44,292 nucleotides of DNA from Hofstenia miamia (GCA_900660155.1 CABFPE010000433.1:141264-185555), one strand, 5' to 3'. Shown: positions 8,088 through 20,087, counted from the first letter of the stretch. Made by a program: numbers and translations. Notes: generated by a model not told the origin, from the sequence alone.

Positions 8088-9973
8088 GCAATAATTCTTT
8101 TTTATGTTGGCATCAAAGATATTTATTAATATACTATAATATACTTATAATACATATACCGTTATCTAAAGTTTTAGTTTCATATTAGTACAACTATAAA
8201 CAATGCATATATAAAGCTTTCAAAATTTTGTATATCAGGAAATTACAAAATATTCTTCATTATATTTTTAGCACATTCTTCCTTTTTGAAAGTGGTTTGG
8301 GTTACGTAATTTCCAGTTCATGGCGTTTAATTGATAAAGAAGCATATTTTTTTTTGGTGTCTACACTTCAAAGGCGAAAGGTTTATTTTTACAAATAGCA
8401 GATAGGAGAAATTTGCTACAAGAAGTAATGATCTAAAATCTGATAAAACGTTATTCACTATTGAAAAGTTTATCTCGCATTCCTACTTTGTTTTTGTTAA
8501 GAACAACAGAAATATTTGGCACAAGAGAACTGCTTTTAACCTGTCAAATAATAGAATAATGCAATGACTAGTCACTAATATAACACCTAAAATAAGAAGA
8601 AGCACACTCAGAGATGGTAATGGGCTGAAAATCTAGTCACAAACTCAAAATTATTTTGATTGTAACCAATAATAAAGAACTCGACTAGTTGACTAGACTC
8701 AATGGCGTAAACATTCTTAAAAACGCTAGAATTTTCTGCGAGTATACGTTAGTTGATCATTTTAATTGGAAGTTTTAAGGTTTATACCGAATACCTGCGT
8801 ATACCCTTAACTACAGGCTTGAATTTAACCCTCACCAGTGGCATGATTGGTTATGGCTCATGAGGCAAAGTAATAATTAAGTGATATTCCAATGGGCCTC
8901 CTTTTATTTTGAATAGTATAATAGAAGGAATGTGCCCACTATTTGTATTAGTCTGCCAGCTTTTACCAGTAAAGTTACTCGTAATTAAAGTTAGAAGCAG
9001 AAAGTGTAGAGCCATATTGGCATATCAACTATGTAATGAAATTAAGCAATCTTTATAAATGAATGGGTTACCTGTTCATTAGCAATTTACTTTGTATTTT
9101 GCTTATAATTGTTTATGACAATTCTTTATATGGCTTAAATTGCAAAGTTTATGCCTTCTTTTAATACATATCTTGCTATAACTATTATGATTCGATGGAT
9201 TTATTTACGCCTAAGAGAAACAGATCGTCTAAATTCGATGCTTGTTCTGTTTAAAGTTCATATTAAACTTGTGTTTACTACGACTGGAGTTGATAAGAAC
9301 ATGATTTTCGAAAATGGTGGCATAGAGACTCAAAGATTTAATATTTGTTTTATTTTTACTTTGAAAATGCCAAATGTGTTTTTTAGAGTTCGTATGCATA
9401 GTGTTTCTTTTCAACACTAAATTTTTTACGTAAGAAGCTAGTTAATTTATCAAGAAAGTAATTTTTGTTTTATTTTTTCATCATTTTTAATAATTGTTTA
9501 TTTTTGAAAATACAGGATTCCTTCAAGATATTATCCTATATATTTAATAAATTTAAATTATCAACGAAAATATCTCCAAAATGATACAATGAAAATTCAA
9601 TGAATCTAAAATATAATTAATTGCAAATGTTGACATTGAAATATATATTGAAGCTCTGAATATTTTATATTACACTCCTACTTTAAGCAATTTTCAATTA
9701 TAATGACGTTTCTGGCAATAATTACGTTTGCATAATTTACAATATTTCGCCACAACATTCTATAAATAAGAATTTCGAATTTTTTTTGGTACCCCCATAA
9801 TGAATAATTATAATGTCTAATTTTTAAAAATTTAATATCTAAATATTTTTTTACCTTACAATACTTGGTGAAATTCATACTTAGTTTTAAATCTGTATAC
9901 TTTTTTGCAGGAGAGCTCTGCTTAGTCTCCAATTAGAGGCCGGAGCAGATTTGATCCACAGGCTCGAGCTACA
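8088..9973. other. AT-rich spacer
   Basis: No supported gene. Around 8620-8710 there are several CTAGTC/GACTAG repeats (CTCGACTAGTTGACTAGACTC) like the subterminal repeats of hAT elements, compare 40247-41769. Open frames at 9151-9420 and its opposite strand overlap and look like chance. Confidence 0.4.
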
Positions 9974-10345
9974 AGGCCCGCCGACATCCTTTTGTAAAAT
10001 TGGGAACTTGGTCATGCTGCAGCTTTCGATATCGCAGTCGTTCAACCTCACAATCCACACAATATTCAATCAGCGAGCATGACTATAGGTTCAACGGTTG
10101 CCCACGCCAGGATACTAAGAGAAACGCTAACTCCAATAAATGTAAACTGGATCTGTGCTCCGATCGCTGTGAGCACATGCGGAGAATTGGGCGATACCGC
10201 TTCAAAGTCGCTGTCCAAGATAGCATACCGCTTGGCAACTCAAACTAATACTAAGCCCAGTCATGTGATAACGGGTATCTACACCAGATAAAGCCTCATC
10301 TTGATGAGAAGTAATGCTCGGGCCATGCTGTCTCGGTATCGGGGA
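9974..10345 (+). pseudogene. Retroelement ORF C-terminal fossil (RPADILL ... NARAMLSRY type)
   Basis: One frame, interrupted by stops at 9995-9997 and 10289-10291, reads RPADILL, then NWELGHAAAFDIAVVQP, WICAPIAVSTCGELGDTASK and SNARAMLSRY. From general knowledge, this order (an Arg-Pro-Ala-Asp-hydrophobic motif, a 'DvtVv.Pl' strand, a 'W.CvPlaVe.yG..g..A' block and a final 'RanARalLaR') is characteristic of the C-terminal region of retroelement-like proteins multiplied in many marine and other invertebrate genomes. The G+C content is well above the surroundings. The two in-frame stops and absence of an RT domain upstream show it is a dead fragment. The exact family is uncertain. Confidence 0.6.
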
Positions 10346-10370
10346 ACGCTTGGTGGACATGAACTAATCA

Positions 10371-10619
10371 TTGGATGCTATACTACCACTGATTATTCAG
10401 TTAAACTTTTTCTTCATCTGTCTTTTTTTCAAAACTGTGAGTAAACGCGACACCAAACGTTCAATGAATGAAATTGAGGCTTCTAAAAATGCACCCAAAA
10501 AATTAAGGAGAAATAGTCGTCAACCTGCTACAAAACTGCAGATAAAAATTCAAAATCCTAAAAGAAACTGCATACAAAGTCTAAATCTTCTAAACAAGCC
10601 TCAAAACAAAAGGCAGTGA
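10371..10619 (+). CDS. Lysine/arginine-rich open frame, unrecognised
   Basis: An 82-codon frame just downstream of the retroelement fossil. Its first third is hydrophobic and the remainder strongly basic (for example APKKLRRNSRQPATKLQ). It may be part of the same decayed retroelement or chance. No motif recognised. Confidence 0.2.
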   Translation: MDAILPLIIQLNFFFICLFFKTVSKRDTKRSMNEIEASKNAPKKLRRNSRQPATKLQIKIQNPKRNCIQSLNLLNKPQNKRQ

Positions 10620-11690
10620 AAGGTTAATAACGAAGCAGGAGACGTTGATTTACAATAAATTTCAATGCGTTACATGTTTTTCATTTTACAGTTGTAAATG
10701 CATAACCAATTTTGTACATACCAGAAAATAATTATAAATTAATTATATTTAAATAAAATACTTTTGAATAAAAACAAATTTCCAAGAGTTCAAGAATTGC
10801 TAACTAAACTAAAGGCAATTTCTTAGATAAATTTCGTAACAACTAGGAAATTTGAGGTTTCAAATATATAAGGCCAATAACTAAAAGGCAACTTTTTGCA
10901 AGAATAGACAAGCACTGTAATTAAAACTCATATGCTTTAGACAATAAAACCCATATTACATTTCCACAAAAAGTTCCACAGAATGAACTTTTCTCAAGAT
11001 CCTTCGAGTTCTTCTGAAATCCTAAATTCTTAGGTAAAATGATCATATTCTCTGGAATAATATTTGATTTTGACACAAATTAATATTAAGCGAGCATGGC
11101 ATAACTCCTGCAACCCATATTAGAAATAACGTGAATTTTTAGCATTTCTTAAATTAATATTTGTCATTGAGTAACATTAAATCTGATATGCTTGCTGCTA
11201 TATAGATTACCAAAAGCTAAATGTTGTATTTTTAGTCTAATGGAAAAAAAACTAAGTCTGGAATCGAATTCAAATGTCGTTTTCTTCAACCTAACGAGTT
11301 ATTCTATACTACAAGACCCTTCTAGACGATATCAAAAATGTAAAATCATTGTTGCACTCGACGGTCTTCTAATGCACTCGACTCTGATATGTTTTCTAAG
11401 ACAATATACCTACCCGTGTTATCATGTTATTCATTTATACAGGTTGTGGAATATTTCCATTGCTAAAATGCTTTCTTGGAATGTTCAATATTATATCTAC
11501 CATTCGGAAAAGTACGCATGGCCACATTAATAAACATTGTGGTAATTGGTTCGGTTCTGTTCGGTATCACACAAAATACCGCCGTATATCGGTATGACTA
11601 TGAAAAATCAATAGTACATTTGGCATTTATATATATATATATATAAGTGTTGCTTGAATACTAAGCTTCTTTATCATTTTATGAAGAAAC
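10620..11690. other. AT-rich spacer with a CGGT-rich patch
   Basis: No supported gene. A short patch at about 11548-11602 carries GGTTCGGTTCTGTTCGGTAT and then a CGGTAT, like subterminal repeats of some DNA transposons. A short (TA)n lies near 11628-11644. The 112-codon frame at 11192-11530 is AT-driven and unconvincing. Confidence 0.4.
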
Positions 11691-12330
11691 AACGAAAATT
11701 TTAATTAAGAGTACTTTCGGTACTTACTGTACCATCGTCAGTCAAAAAATTATTTGGTGGTAAAATATAAATTTACAAATCATTAATTAATTAAACTAAA
11801 ACAAGTGAAGAGTTTGATTACATTTAGTATTTAAATTAGGTTTCTCTTCCTTAATAGAAATTGATTCTGCGATCTTGGTGCATTTATGTTTCATTAAAAT
11901 ATTATAGTCAGATGTTGATGCTTTATGTATTTTTGAGGTCATATAAATTTCGGATTGTAAGTGTCCATAGAGATGTTCTTTTGGTTTCACCAATGTAGAA
12001 GCTGTCACACTTCTGGGAATTATATTTATAAGCAATTAATGAAACCAAAGTTTTTTGAATTACATCTATGTTACGAATTAAATTTGATGTTTTTTCCGAA
12101 TTTAAAATTGGTATAATTATTGATTTCTTTAGTTTTCTATTTAAATTATATATAGATTTCTTAAGACGTGATTCGTGAGGTTTAATAAAAGGTAGTTTCC
12201 AAAATATATTATCTTTGTGTTCTTGTGAATTGTATTTTAATGAAGAGGATTTTAGAGCTTCTTTTGATGATTTTTGCAATAATTTTTCAGGACACCCATT
12301 AGATCTTAGATTTTCAAATATTTTTTATTA
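11690..12330 (-). pseudogene. Penelope-like element fossil, C-terminal RT/GIY-YIG region and 3' tail
   Basis: Minus-strand reading gives IFENLRSNGCPEKLLQKSSK, FWKLPFIKPHESRLKKSIYN and SLIAYKYNSQKCDSFYIGET. The last segment contains the C-X2-C-X4-YIGETKR motif of the GIY-YIG endonuclease found at the C-terminus of Penelope-like reverse transcriptases. After a frameshift near 11990 the frame continues with HLYGHLQSEIYMTSKIHKAS. Downstream (about 11745-11710) the minus strand reads CTGACGATGGTACAGTAAGT, similar to the conserved tail that follows the ORF in Penelope-like elements. The RT catalytic part upstream is missing and the frame is broken, so it is inactive. Confidence 0.8.
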
Positions 12331-12649
12331 CTAGACATCCCTTTCTGTCCCAATGGTGACCGGGGATATTGTTTAACATCGCTTCTACACTTGGAAGTGT
12401 GCTTGTGACGTTAAAGCTCTCCTACCATTGCTTCATTTCTTTTTAAGGAAACAACAAAGATCAGTATAACAAATTTCTCGAAAAGAAATGTGTAAGCTGG
12501 TTGAAGCTCTTTTGTGTAAAGAAAAAATGAAGTTCAAAATTGAGTAAAACGTAACAACACGAAGTTTCTCTCGTCCATTTAGTGTAGCATTATCTGCAAG
12601 CTTTTCTCCAATTTCCCTTCTTCTTATACTTTGGCGTTGCTAATCCGAA
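12331..12649. other. Spacer, nothing recognised
   Basis: Mixed composition; no ORF, terminal repeat or RNA gene that I can support. Confidence 0.4.
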
Positions 12650-12883
12650 ATGGATTTGCAAACGGACACTGGTGATTTGGCTTTCTCTTTGAAATCGTCA
12701 CACAAGGCAATGAAACTATTGTACAATTGTACTAGTCAACGTTGTCTCAACAAAGGAAGCAAACTGCGGAAGCCTCCTAAAGAGTGGGGTCCTAGTCCCG
12801 AGCTTAGTGACCTCAAGAATGATTCGGTTCTGGGAGTACGCCAGATTTTACTACGGGCAGCCATTTTAGTCATGATAACTTGA
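12650..12883 (+). CDS. Unrecognised open frame, 77 aa, higher G+C
   Basis: A frame with more balanced base composition than its surroundings, including KGSKLRKPPKEWGPSPELSD. It has no signal peptide or recognised motif. It ends just before a MITE copy inserted at about 12900-13060, so it might be the remnant of a gene or larger repeat interrupted there. Confidence 0.2.
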   Translation: MDLQTDTGDLAFSLKSSHKAMKLLYNCTSQRCLNKGSKLRKPPKEWGPSPELSDLKNDSVLGVRQILLRAAILVMIT

Positions 12884-12899
12884 GTGACCGAAAGCTTCA

Positions 12900-13060
12900 A
12901 TTTTTTAGAATATTGAAGAAACAGACTCTAAAAATGCATTTCATAGCCTTAGTTTTAAAACTGTTTTAATTTATTCCATTTTTTTATTTAGTCAATCGTA
13001 GTCAATTTGATTTTCTAACGGAGGGGACTTTCCACGATATTCCCCTTGCGTATGCCACCG
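12900..13060 (-). mobile_element. Second copy of the 4862-5059 MITE family, truncated
   Basis: Reverse complemented, it starts CGGTGGCATACGCAAGGGG and goes on with a CCCCTCC tract, then AAATTGACT and ATGAAATGCATTTTTAGAG. These correspond in order to CAGTGGCATACCCAGGGGG, the C tract, AATTTGACT and GTGAAATGCATTTTTTAGGG of the complete copy. The distal inverted end is missing, so no target duplication can be checked. Confidence 0.7.
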
Positions 13061-13395
13061 CAACCATTGCTTCATCGTAGGAAACCATTGCTCACTTCTG
13101 TTCAGTATAATCAGACTGCTTTTCGCCTTTCGAGAATCTGTCTTGGATGACCTCACTCAATACCAAAAGTTACTAGACTTTTGCATTTTGCTTGCAATAA
13201 TTTTGAACAAGAATAGCTTTCAGGCATTACTTATTATTGCTTGCTCAACAATGGCCAAGCCTGCTAGAGTTTTAAATTTAAATATATTATCGAATGTATT
13301 CATTTTGCTATTAAAGCTAAGTTCTTAATTTGGGCTTTGTAACTATTCATTTTTGTACACAAGCATAATCTTTTTTGTTATGCATGCTGCACATT
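13061..13395. other. Spacer, nothing recognised
   Basis: No supported feature between the truncated MITE and the hAT derivative; the short frame at 13143-13328 has no recognisable content. Confidence 0.4.
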
Positions 13396-13888
13396 CAGGG
13401 GCGCAAATAAGGGGGATCCAGGGGTGCGGACCCCCTGTTGCATTGTCGCAATGCTGCAAGGCGCCTAATTGTTTCTTGTAAAAAGTGCCTAAATTCATAT
13501 GATTCAAATAATGATTGTTTAATTTAAAAATCCTACTGATATTGGGATATGTACGTTGCTTTTCAATAAATGTATTAAGCTAGGGGAAGTAGAATTATTT
13601 AATTAAAACGATTGACTGTGTTGGGTCTAATGAACATTCATCGTGATGTCATTATTTACCTTTTTACCATTGCCGAACGTTACTTAAATAAGCATCATCG
13701 TAAACATTTTTCTAAAAAATACAAAAGTCATAAAAAGTTCTATTTCTCATTCACAGGCCCAGATGTATTTAAAAAAATAAAAACTTGTTCGATAAAAACT
13801 GTTTAATTATTTTGTAACTAGCCTATATATTTTGCGCCTTTTTTCAGCTGGACCCCCCCCCGTAAATTATAGGCTAGTTGCGCGGCTG
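13396..13888 (+). mobile_element. hAT deletion derivative, 493 bp, retaining the transposase C-terminus
   Basis: The left end is CAGGGGCGCAAATAAGGGGG; the right end, reverse complemented, begins CAGCCGCGCAACTAGCC, so both start CAG and share CGCAA. G-rich and C-rich subterminal tracts face each other (GGACCCCC near 13427 and GGACCCCCCCC near 13852). Between them a frame at 13609-13806 reads RLTVLGLMNIHRDV, matching the end of the hAT dimerisation domain ('RL.gLalm.iHrd'). The flanks share only ACATT (13391-13395 and 13889-13893) rather than the 8 bp expected of hAT, so the target duplication is unproven or decayed. Confidence 0.65.
13609..13806 (+). pseudogene. hAT transposase C-terminal remnant
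   Basis: The frame codes the last part of a hAT dimerisation domain: RLTVLGLMNIHRDV, then about 15 residues on, KHHRKHFSKK. It aligns in general form with the better preserved hAT C-terminus at 28557-28943 (RLTGLARIFIHRR). The catalytic core is absent. Confidence 0.6.
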
Positions 13889-16489
13889 ACATTTACCTTT
13901 CAAACATAACTTTTGATCAAACAAATACCTGTATGCCACACTACGATGCAATTAATATAGGCGTAATTTGTGATGTAGTGCGTTAAACATCTTTGGAGTT
14001 TATAGACTCAACATTTTATAGATGAATTTTACAATTACCATAATCAATACTATTCATGCCATATTCAGGCTTGATGTAGCAAATAATGGAGAAAGAATTG
14101 GTCTGTTTTAAATGCATTATTAATTTTTATTGAACGTCATTAAAGTTGGGGAGAACATTAAAATTAGCAATTGTTAATGGTGTTGTAATTGTCGATTGAC
14201 GAAGGAAAATTGCTTAGCTTTGTAATATATATCACAACCTAAAATGCAAACAGATTTCTCCAAATTAACTACATCATTCAAGCTTAAATAGTACTAAAGT
14301 AATTTCCTAACAAAATCATATTGTTCAAAAGAAATACAAAAATTATTTAAATGCTAATGACTGCATAAAAGGCAACATCTAGTTTCTTCCTTCGAGACAG
14401 TACGATTTGTGTGGTAGACATCTAACAGAGAAATACTGTCTAACTTCTTCTTAGTTGCTGATTATCTATCGTTACCCAGGTTTCTTCAATCTCGTCTGTC
14501 GTACCTGGAAATCTATCTAGGGTTCTCGGCGTTTCAATTTGTTTATCTCGGGATTAGAAATTCTTGACCTGATAATTGCAGCACACAATAGGCGTATAGT
14601 CCCCATTAATATGTTGGCAGCGTCCACTAGTTCACCTTTTAATCAAAAAGAGACAAATCTTGGCAGGTATGATTCGGTCACATTATTGTATTCCTTTTAA
14701 TTTAAAACTTGTCCCTGAAAAGGGATTAGTGAATGTCACTATCAGTTTTAATCCAATACAAATCTTCTTCGCTTTAGGCCATATTAGATCGAACAATTAA
14801 GACCGATTATAGAGGAAGAATCTGTAATCAATTGTAATCTCAATTATGGAACATTCATCTACCTGTTTTATAAAAAAACAAACATCAAGAATTATCCATA
14901 TTGGACTCAAAGTGTTTTCTCAAACCAATTTTCCTTATGCACTGCTGGAATATGTTCGCATACACTTGGAAATAAAGTCATGTAAAAGAATAATGTATGA
15001 ACTATTTCCACATGTATTTGTCTTTGATACCAGTTCTTTACCAAGAGATTTACACCTCCAATCATGCAAAACCAATTCCTCTTATTCTGCTCATAAATGA
15101 ATACCTATTCTTTAATGAAATTCATTTTTTAATATTTTATTATTCATTCATTTTCTTCTTATTGTTATGTTTAATTATTTTGTTCATAAACGTATCTACT
15201 ACTGCATATACGATATATAAACTTGAATCCCTTCTAATTGTAAAAGAAAGCAGCAAATGCTAACTTCATATATCAAAAGAAGAATCTCTGCCAATGTATA
15301 GGGAAAAGGGGTAACTTTTTATGAAAAAGATCAAAATGTTAATATTGATAAATTTTAGAAGTTAATACGTTATGCAAATCAGCTGATTCGATATTGTATA
15401 GAAAATGTATTTACAAAAAACCAATTTGATAGATTAAGATTCTATTCTTAGTGTTTTAAATTACAGTCCAAAATTAAGCCCTATAGAAAAAGTTTACCCT
15501 AATAGCAAAGAGGAAGTGCTAAAATCCACTTCCAATTTATGATAGTCATTAAGAATTTTGTTATTTGAAGTAATTAAAACAACTTCTAAAGTTTAACGTA
15601 TTTTTGTTGCTAGTCTCAAATAGTAGGGCTTGGAAATATAGGTCTATTAAATTTCAGATTTCAAAGACTTGACATAAATTTTGTTGATTTACAGTCACAC
15701 ATCGGCAAAATTTAGAATATCTAGATTTGAAACAATTGAATATTTTGATCGTTACTCTTTCTCAAAGAGTTCTGAATTTTTGAGAACTATGTTTTCTCCT
15801 GAAGTTTTGTAAAATAATATACTTAATCCAAATGGTCGCGAGTTCAATAATTTCAGCATAGATGTGTACAGTTGTAGTTTAAATATAAATCCTTGAGAGT
15901 TTATTCACAAAATTGAAAGTTCTTAACAATGGTGAAGGGTCTCTTCCTTCACTTTCGTTTTAAGCCTGTACCTGGTCTCAACCCTGTTTTAGTCACAATT
16001 TTGACTGATTCCCTTAACAATTGTAATGAAGAGAATTTGTAACTTTTTTCAGAAGTCGGGATCTTTTTGAGAGCATTAGTTAAAGCAATGCTTTATAGGA
16101 AACATGTTAAGTATTACATGGGATCCGTTCATCAATTTGTTGATATCCCTTGATTTCCAAATTTCAAAATAGGCTAGAGAAAATCGTTTGAAAATGTGGG
16201 AAAACTATTTTTCCTTTGAAAAGGAAACAAGGTTTAAGTTTGAAGTACCAAATTGTGCAAGTTACATGTCTTTCATAATTATTTTAAACATGTCAAGCAG
16301 GTGCCTTATTCAAAATAACTTTCGTTTGATCAATCACACAGACAGGGGAGGCTTGGGGGTTGAAGCCCCTTCCGAAGTATTTTTTCACTATAGAAATAAA
16401 ATAGATATTGGCAGAAAATGAATAATTCAAAAATTATTGTTTATCTGCGAGAAAGTTAGATTGTAAACCAGATGCTCAATAAATTATTG
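13889..16489. other. AT-rich spacer with minor oddities
   Basis: No gene supported. A patch at about 14380-14660 has higher G+C and on the minus strand reads PRTLDRFPGTTDEIEETWV in one frame, which looks coding-like but was not identified. The frames at 14846-15263 encode a hydrophobic run that could be chance in T-rich DNA. At about 16340-16375 a G-rich then C-rich patch (GGGGAGGCTTGGGGG, then GAAGCCCC) resembles a decayed transposon end. Confidence 0.35.
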
Positions 16490-16726
16490 TTAATTCAGTA
16501 ATTGACTATAAATAAATTTCAATAATATATTTTTCAGTAAATGAAAAAAAAATTTTTTTTCTTTGCATTTATTTTCCATTGAAGGAATTAATACTTTTGA
16601 TTCTTCTTTAATTTCACATAAACTGTAATTTTTGTCGCTAAATTTGCCATTGGTTTTGTATGATACTTGAGCAACATTAGTTACATAATAAATTTTAGAC
16701 CCAGTTGAGGACGGTACTCTAAACAT
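16490..16726 (-). pseudogene. Possible remnant of a SWIM zinc-finger-like transposon protein
   Basis: The minus-strand frame begins MFRVPSSTGSKIYYVTNVAQ and continues with NGKFSDKNYSLCEIKEE. This resembles the 'f.VpSst...Y.V......CsC..G..gk.CkH' layout of SWIM fingers, but the expected cysteines and histidine are not preserved. Weak assignment; it could be unrelated. Confidence 0.25.
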
Positions 16727-16982
16727 GCGATTTGTTGGCCAATAAAATTGGTGAAAACGTTATTCGTGTACATGTAACATAGTTAGAACAGCGGACAATT
16801 TTATCTGGCAATCCTTGGAAAATAACGTTTGACAAAAATCATTTGAAAAACATGGGAGACATGACTTATTCAATCCGGAAATCAAGTTAGCACATGCATT
16901 CTTTTGCGCAGTATGTTAATACATATTGCTCATATTATAATCATTTTACATACAACATACACACAATTCCATTGAAATTTTG

Positions 16983-17114
16983 TCATCGACACCATACAGT
17001 CCTAACATGAACCTTATTGAAAATTTTTATGGTGTGTTAACGCAACGTGTGTACAATACACAGTCATACAGTCAGGAAAACTATGGGCAAGATACGAGAT
17101 ACTTAGACGACTGA
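16983..17114 (+). pseudogene. Tc1-like transposase fossil, third catalytic region
   Basis: The frame reads SSTPYSPNMNLIENFYGVLT and QRVYNTQSYSQE before a stop at 17112-17114. This is the 'PpYSPDLNPIEn.Wg.lk..vy' motif of Tc1 transposases with the catalytic Glu retained, the Asp of PDL changed to Asn and the Pro before Ile lost. Upstream homology is too decayed to follow. Confidence 0.75.
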
Positions 17115-17260
17115 TGTTGAGTTTCAGGCTTGTTGTGCGACACTGGTAGAAAGTATGTCACAATAAGTTGATCTTCTATATAATAGCATGAGGAAGTATT
17201 ATTAAATATTGATAGTAACTATTGATTGTAATTTGCTACATTATGATATGATATGTTATA

Positions 17261-18110
17261 CGTGCGATGGACCAAAAGTTCTTGACCAAAGTAATTTAAA
17301 AAAACAAAATGAAAAGACTAATTATATTCCCTGTCAATATACTCCTCTTGAGGCGGTTAATGCACTTTTCACATCTTGAAATAGGCGTTTCAATACACCT
17401 GTAAAAATAGACTTCACCTTTATACTGAGAATTCTGAAAATCTGTTGATTTGACTTCCCGCTTAAGTCGTATTTGAGTTTGGAGAATAAATAATCCCTGG
17501 GCCACGTCTTGACAATAGTGTTGGTGGGTCAATGCTGTAAAGCTACAATCAAGAAAGAGCCTCTTTGTAATTACAGATTTGTGAAATGGAGCATTGTCAA
17601 GGGGAAATCGAACTTCTCTACTTTCTCTACTAAGCTTTCCGCGTCCTTTTTCTTTGATAGAATCCCTTAATTTATCGTTGTGTTTCTTTCTTTTAAATCA
17701 ATCATTAAGAATTCTTTGTAAGCCCCACAAATCATTTCCATGAGCTTTTTGCTGAAGAATTCACCCTGGTCTTTCTTGGACGGCATCTCCAGATCGCAAC
17801 AACTTAATCGATTCCCTTGCCGATAACGGATCATAGTAGAGCACCATGGTTTCATCTCCAACTATAACTGTTTGGATAAGTGCTTTTTATTGATATTGCA
17901 AGAACCCAAAACTCTTGAAAAGATTCCATTGAACGCTCTTTCTGAATGAAGAAAGATGTTTTGGAACCCATCTTAAGCTGACCTTGTTCATATGAAGATT
18001 GCCATACAAAATTTTAATCACAGTTGTTTTTAATGTATAAAACCCGGCTGCTATGTCTTTTGCTTTCAATCCTCGATCACCTCTTTTTGTTCCACTAGGG
18101 CAATTTTTTG
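17261..18110 (-). pseudogene. mariner transposase fossil
   Basis: Reading the minus strand, successive frames give DIAAGFYTLKTTVIKILYGN then LHMNKVSLRWVPKHLS (the mariner helix-turn-helix and WVP(K/R)xL linker), GDETMVLYYDPLSARES (first catalytic Asp, complement of 17849-17860), FLMIDLKERNTTIN, LDNAPFHKS (second Asp) and LTHQHYCQDVAQGLF, then CEKCIN at the C-terminus. The third catalytic Asp of the DD34D triad falls where the sequence has Leu, in AQGLF against the usual APSDF. Several frameshifts separate the pieces. A candidate terminal repeat, GATGGACCAAAAGTTCTTGA, lies near 17266-17285 after a TA; the opposite end was not found. Confidence 0.85.
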
Positions 18111-20050
18111 ATTAGTTATTTTTGACATTCCCTCGTAGATATATAACGTTTGTTTAATATAATTTAGTTTTTATCTTTTTTGAAGCTTTTTGTGGTTTTC
18201 TAATAGTGGCCGGATTAATTTGCATGTAATATATTTATGAAATAAATACAAAAATATCATGAATGTGCAGAACGACCATATTTCAATATATTTTTGAAAC
18301 TAAGTTATTGGCATAAGCAGGAACATCACGATAATTATTTAGCTAAAAATGTATTCTATTATTCTATGCATATATATTGAGAAAATTTATTCATATTTTT
18401 TTGAATATTATTAAACTGCGATTGATAAATGTGGGTGTTTATGTTTTAAATTATTAGTAATCGTAAGAAAAGGTGCCTGATTATCATAGAACAGATGGTA
18501 CGTAAACTGTTGTGATAAATAGAACCAAAAAATAGTCGACACTAACAATAAAAATTGGCTGTTATTTTTATAGTTTTTAATATTTTGTCAAAAAACATTT
18601 TAAAACTTAGCACGAAATGAAATTGGAAAAAAGCTACAAAAAATTCAATAAATTTCGCATAAAGTTAGAAAGTATACATTCACGCAAATATATTAAATAT
18701 ATTTTATGAATAGTTCGTAGTTTGTAAATTTATGGTCAGTATTTTGAGCATTAAACTGACTTTTATCAAGCATGTTATTAAGTTTGTAAAGGAATTAAAA
18801 TATTTTAACTCCAATATTGTTATTTGAAGAATTTGAAATTAGTAAAAAATGATCCTTCAATTTATCTAAATCACCTATTGTTCAAATGGATGAATGCGTT
18901 TTAATCATCCTTATTCTTAATCGCAGATAAAAGCGTTAACAATTATTTTCCGCAATTGGTTTCAATTGGTAAACGCATGATGAAATAATCACAGCATGTT
19001 CTTTACGTATTCATCTAATTTCTTCACACAATTTCTTATATTATTACATGTACATATGAAAATATCAGTGCAAACCAAAATGTAAATAGGTCAAAATATT
19101 TAAACCATTATTAGGCCCAGCATATTTTATTTTAGCTGCTACCAGTCTTGAATAGCGTTTCATCTTACAAAGAGTTAATTTTATACCCATTGCCTTTTTG
19201 TTCTTTAGCAAATGCTGGTGGACGCTAATGTTTAAGTAGCGTACGCACTTACAAAATTTTTTGCGCAACTTTTTGGTGTAATTGTACTTATTGCTACTTT
19301 TAAACTAAACCCTACCAGTAAAATCCATGAAAATACACTAAAACCAATACAATCAATTAGTTGGAAAGAAAAAGATCTCGTTTTCAAGGCATCTTCTGTA
19401 ATTTAATCCTCCATGTAAATAATAATGTGTGGTTAAATTTTTTCTCTGTGATAAATAACAAAATCGTAATAGATGAATTAAAAGTTCACAATAAAGTTTG
19501 AATGATGTACACACTTCCAATTTTTGTTGCGCACTTAATCAAATCACGAAAGGTTGTGCGCAAAAGTAGCACCAATTTAACTCTTCAAATTTGATTTAAA
19601 ACAAAGTTGGAATAGCGTTCAAAATGCATGCAATGAAAATGCGATGGTCTTCCATTTCATTTCCACTTCCGCACCTATTATAAAATCATTTCCATTTTTT
19701 TCCATTAATTTGCACATCTTTCCATAAATCATAGAGCGACAGTCATTGGGTTCTTGGAGAAAGGAATTATATTGGTTTCCTAATTTTTAGAGTTGAAATG
19801 GCATCTACTAAAACAGTTTCTAATCAATAACAATTAATACAGCAACAAGAAGATTATTAGAAAGTATGACTTTAGTTTTGAGATAGCAAAATTTTAATAA
19901 AAAATAGTCTTTTATCTGCATTCAATCAATCTTTTGAAAATCTATTTTTTGACATGTACACTGAGTAAATTGAAAATGTAGTTTTCCTAGTCTTATTAGA
20001 AAATATATTGCAGCTTTACATGTTTTTTGAAATATTCTCTCCACCTATAT
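18111..20050. other. AT-rich spacer
   Basis: No gene or element supported. A stretch at about 19648-19730 is enriched in TTTCCATT repeats, probably simple-sequence decay. Confidence 0.45.
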
Positions 20051-20053
20051 AGA

Positions 20054-20054
<1 letters not shown>

Positions 20055-20085
<31 letters not shown>
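20055..20085. repeat. (TA)n microsatellite next to an assembly gap
   Basis: Alternating TA run. A similar run (20202-20214) follows the gap, and the array probably caused the assembly break. Confidence 0.9.

Positions 20086-20087
<2 letters not shown>

Noticed and set aside
9151..9420. 89-codon plus-strand frame and its antisense
   Set aside because: Both strands open over the same bases, no recognisable content; base-composition effect.
11192..11530. 112-codon frame
   Set aside because: No motif and no coding-like composition change relative to flanks.
14846..15263. Overlapping frames with hydrophobic stretches, considered as a membrane receptor fragment
   Set aside because: Hydrophobicity follows from T-rich DNA; no family motif and no splice context.
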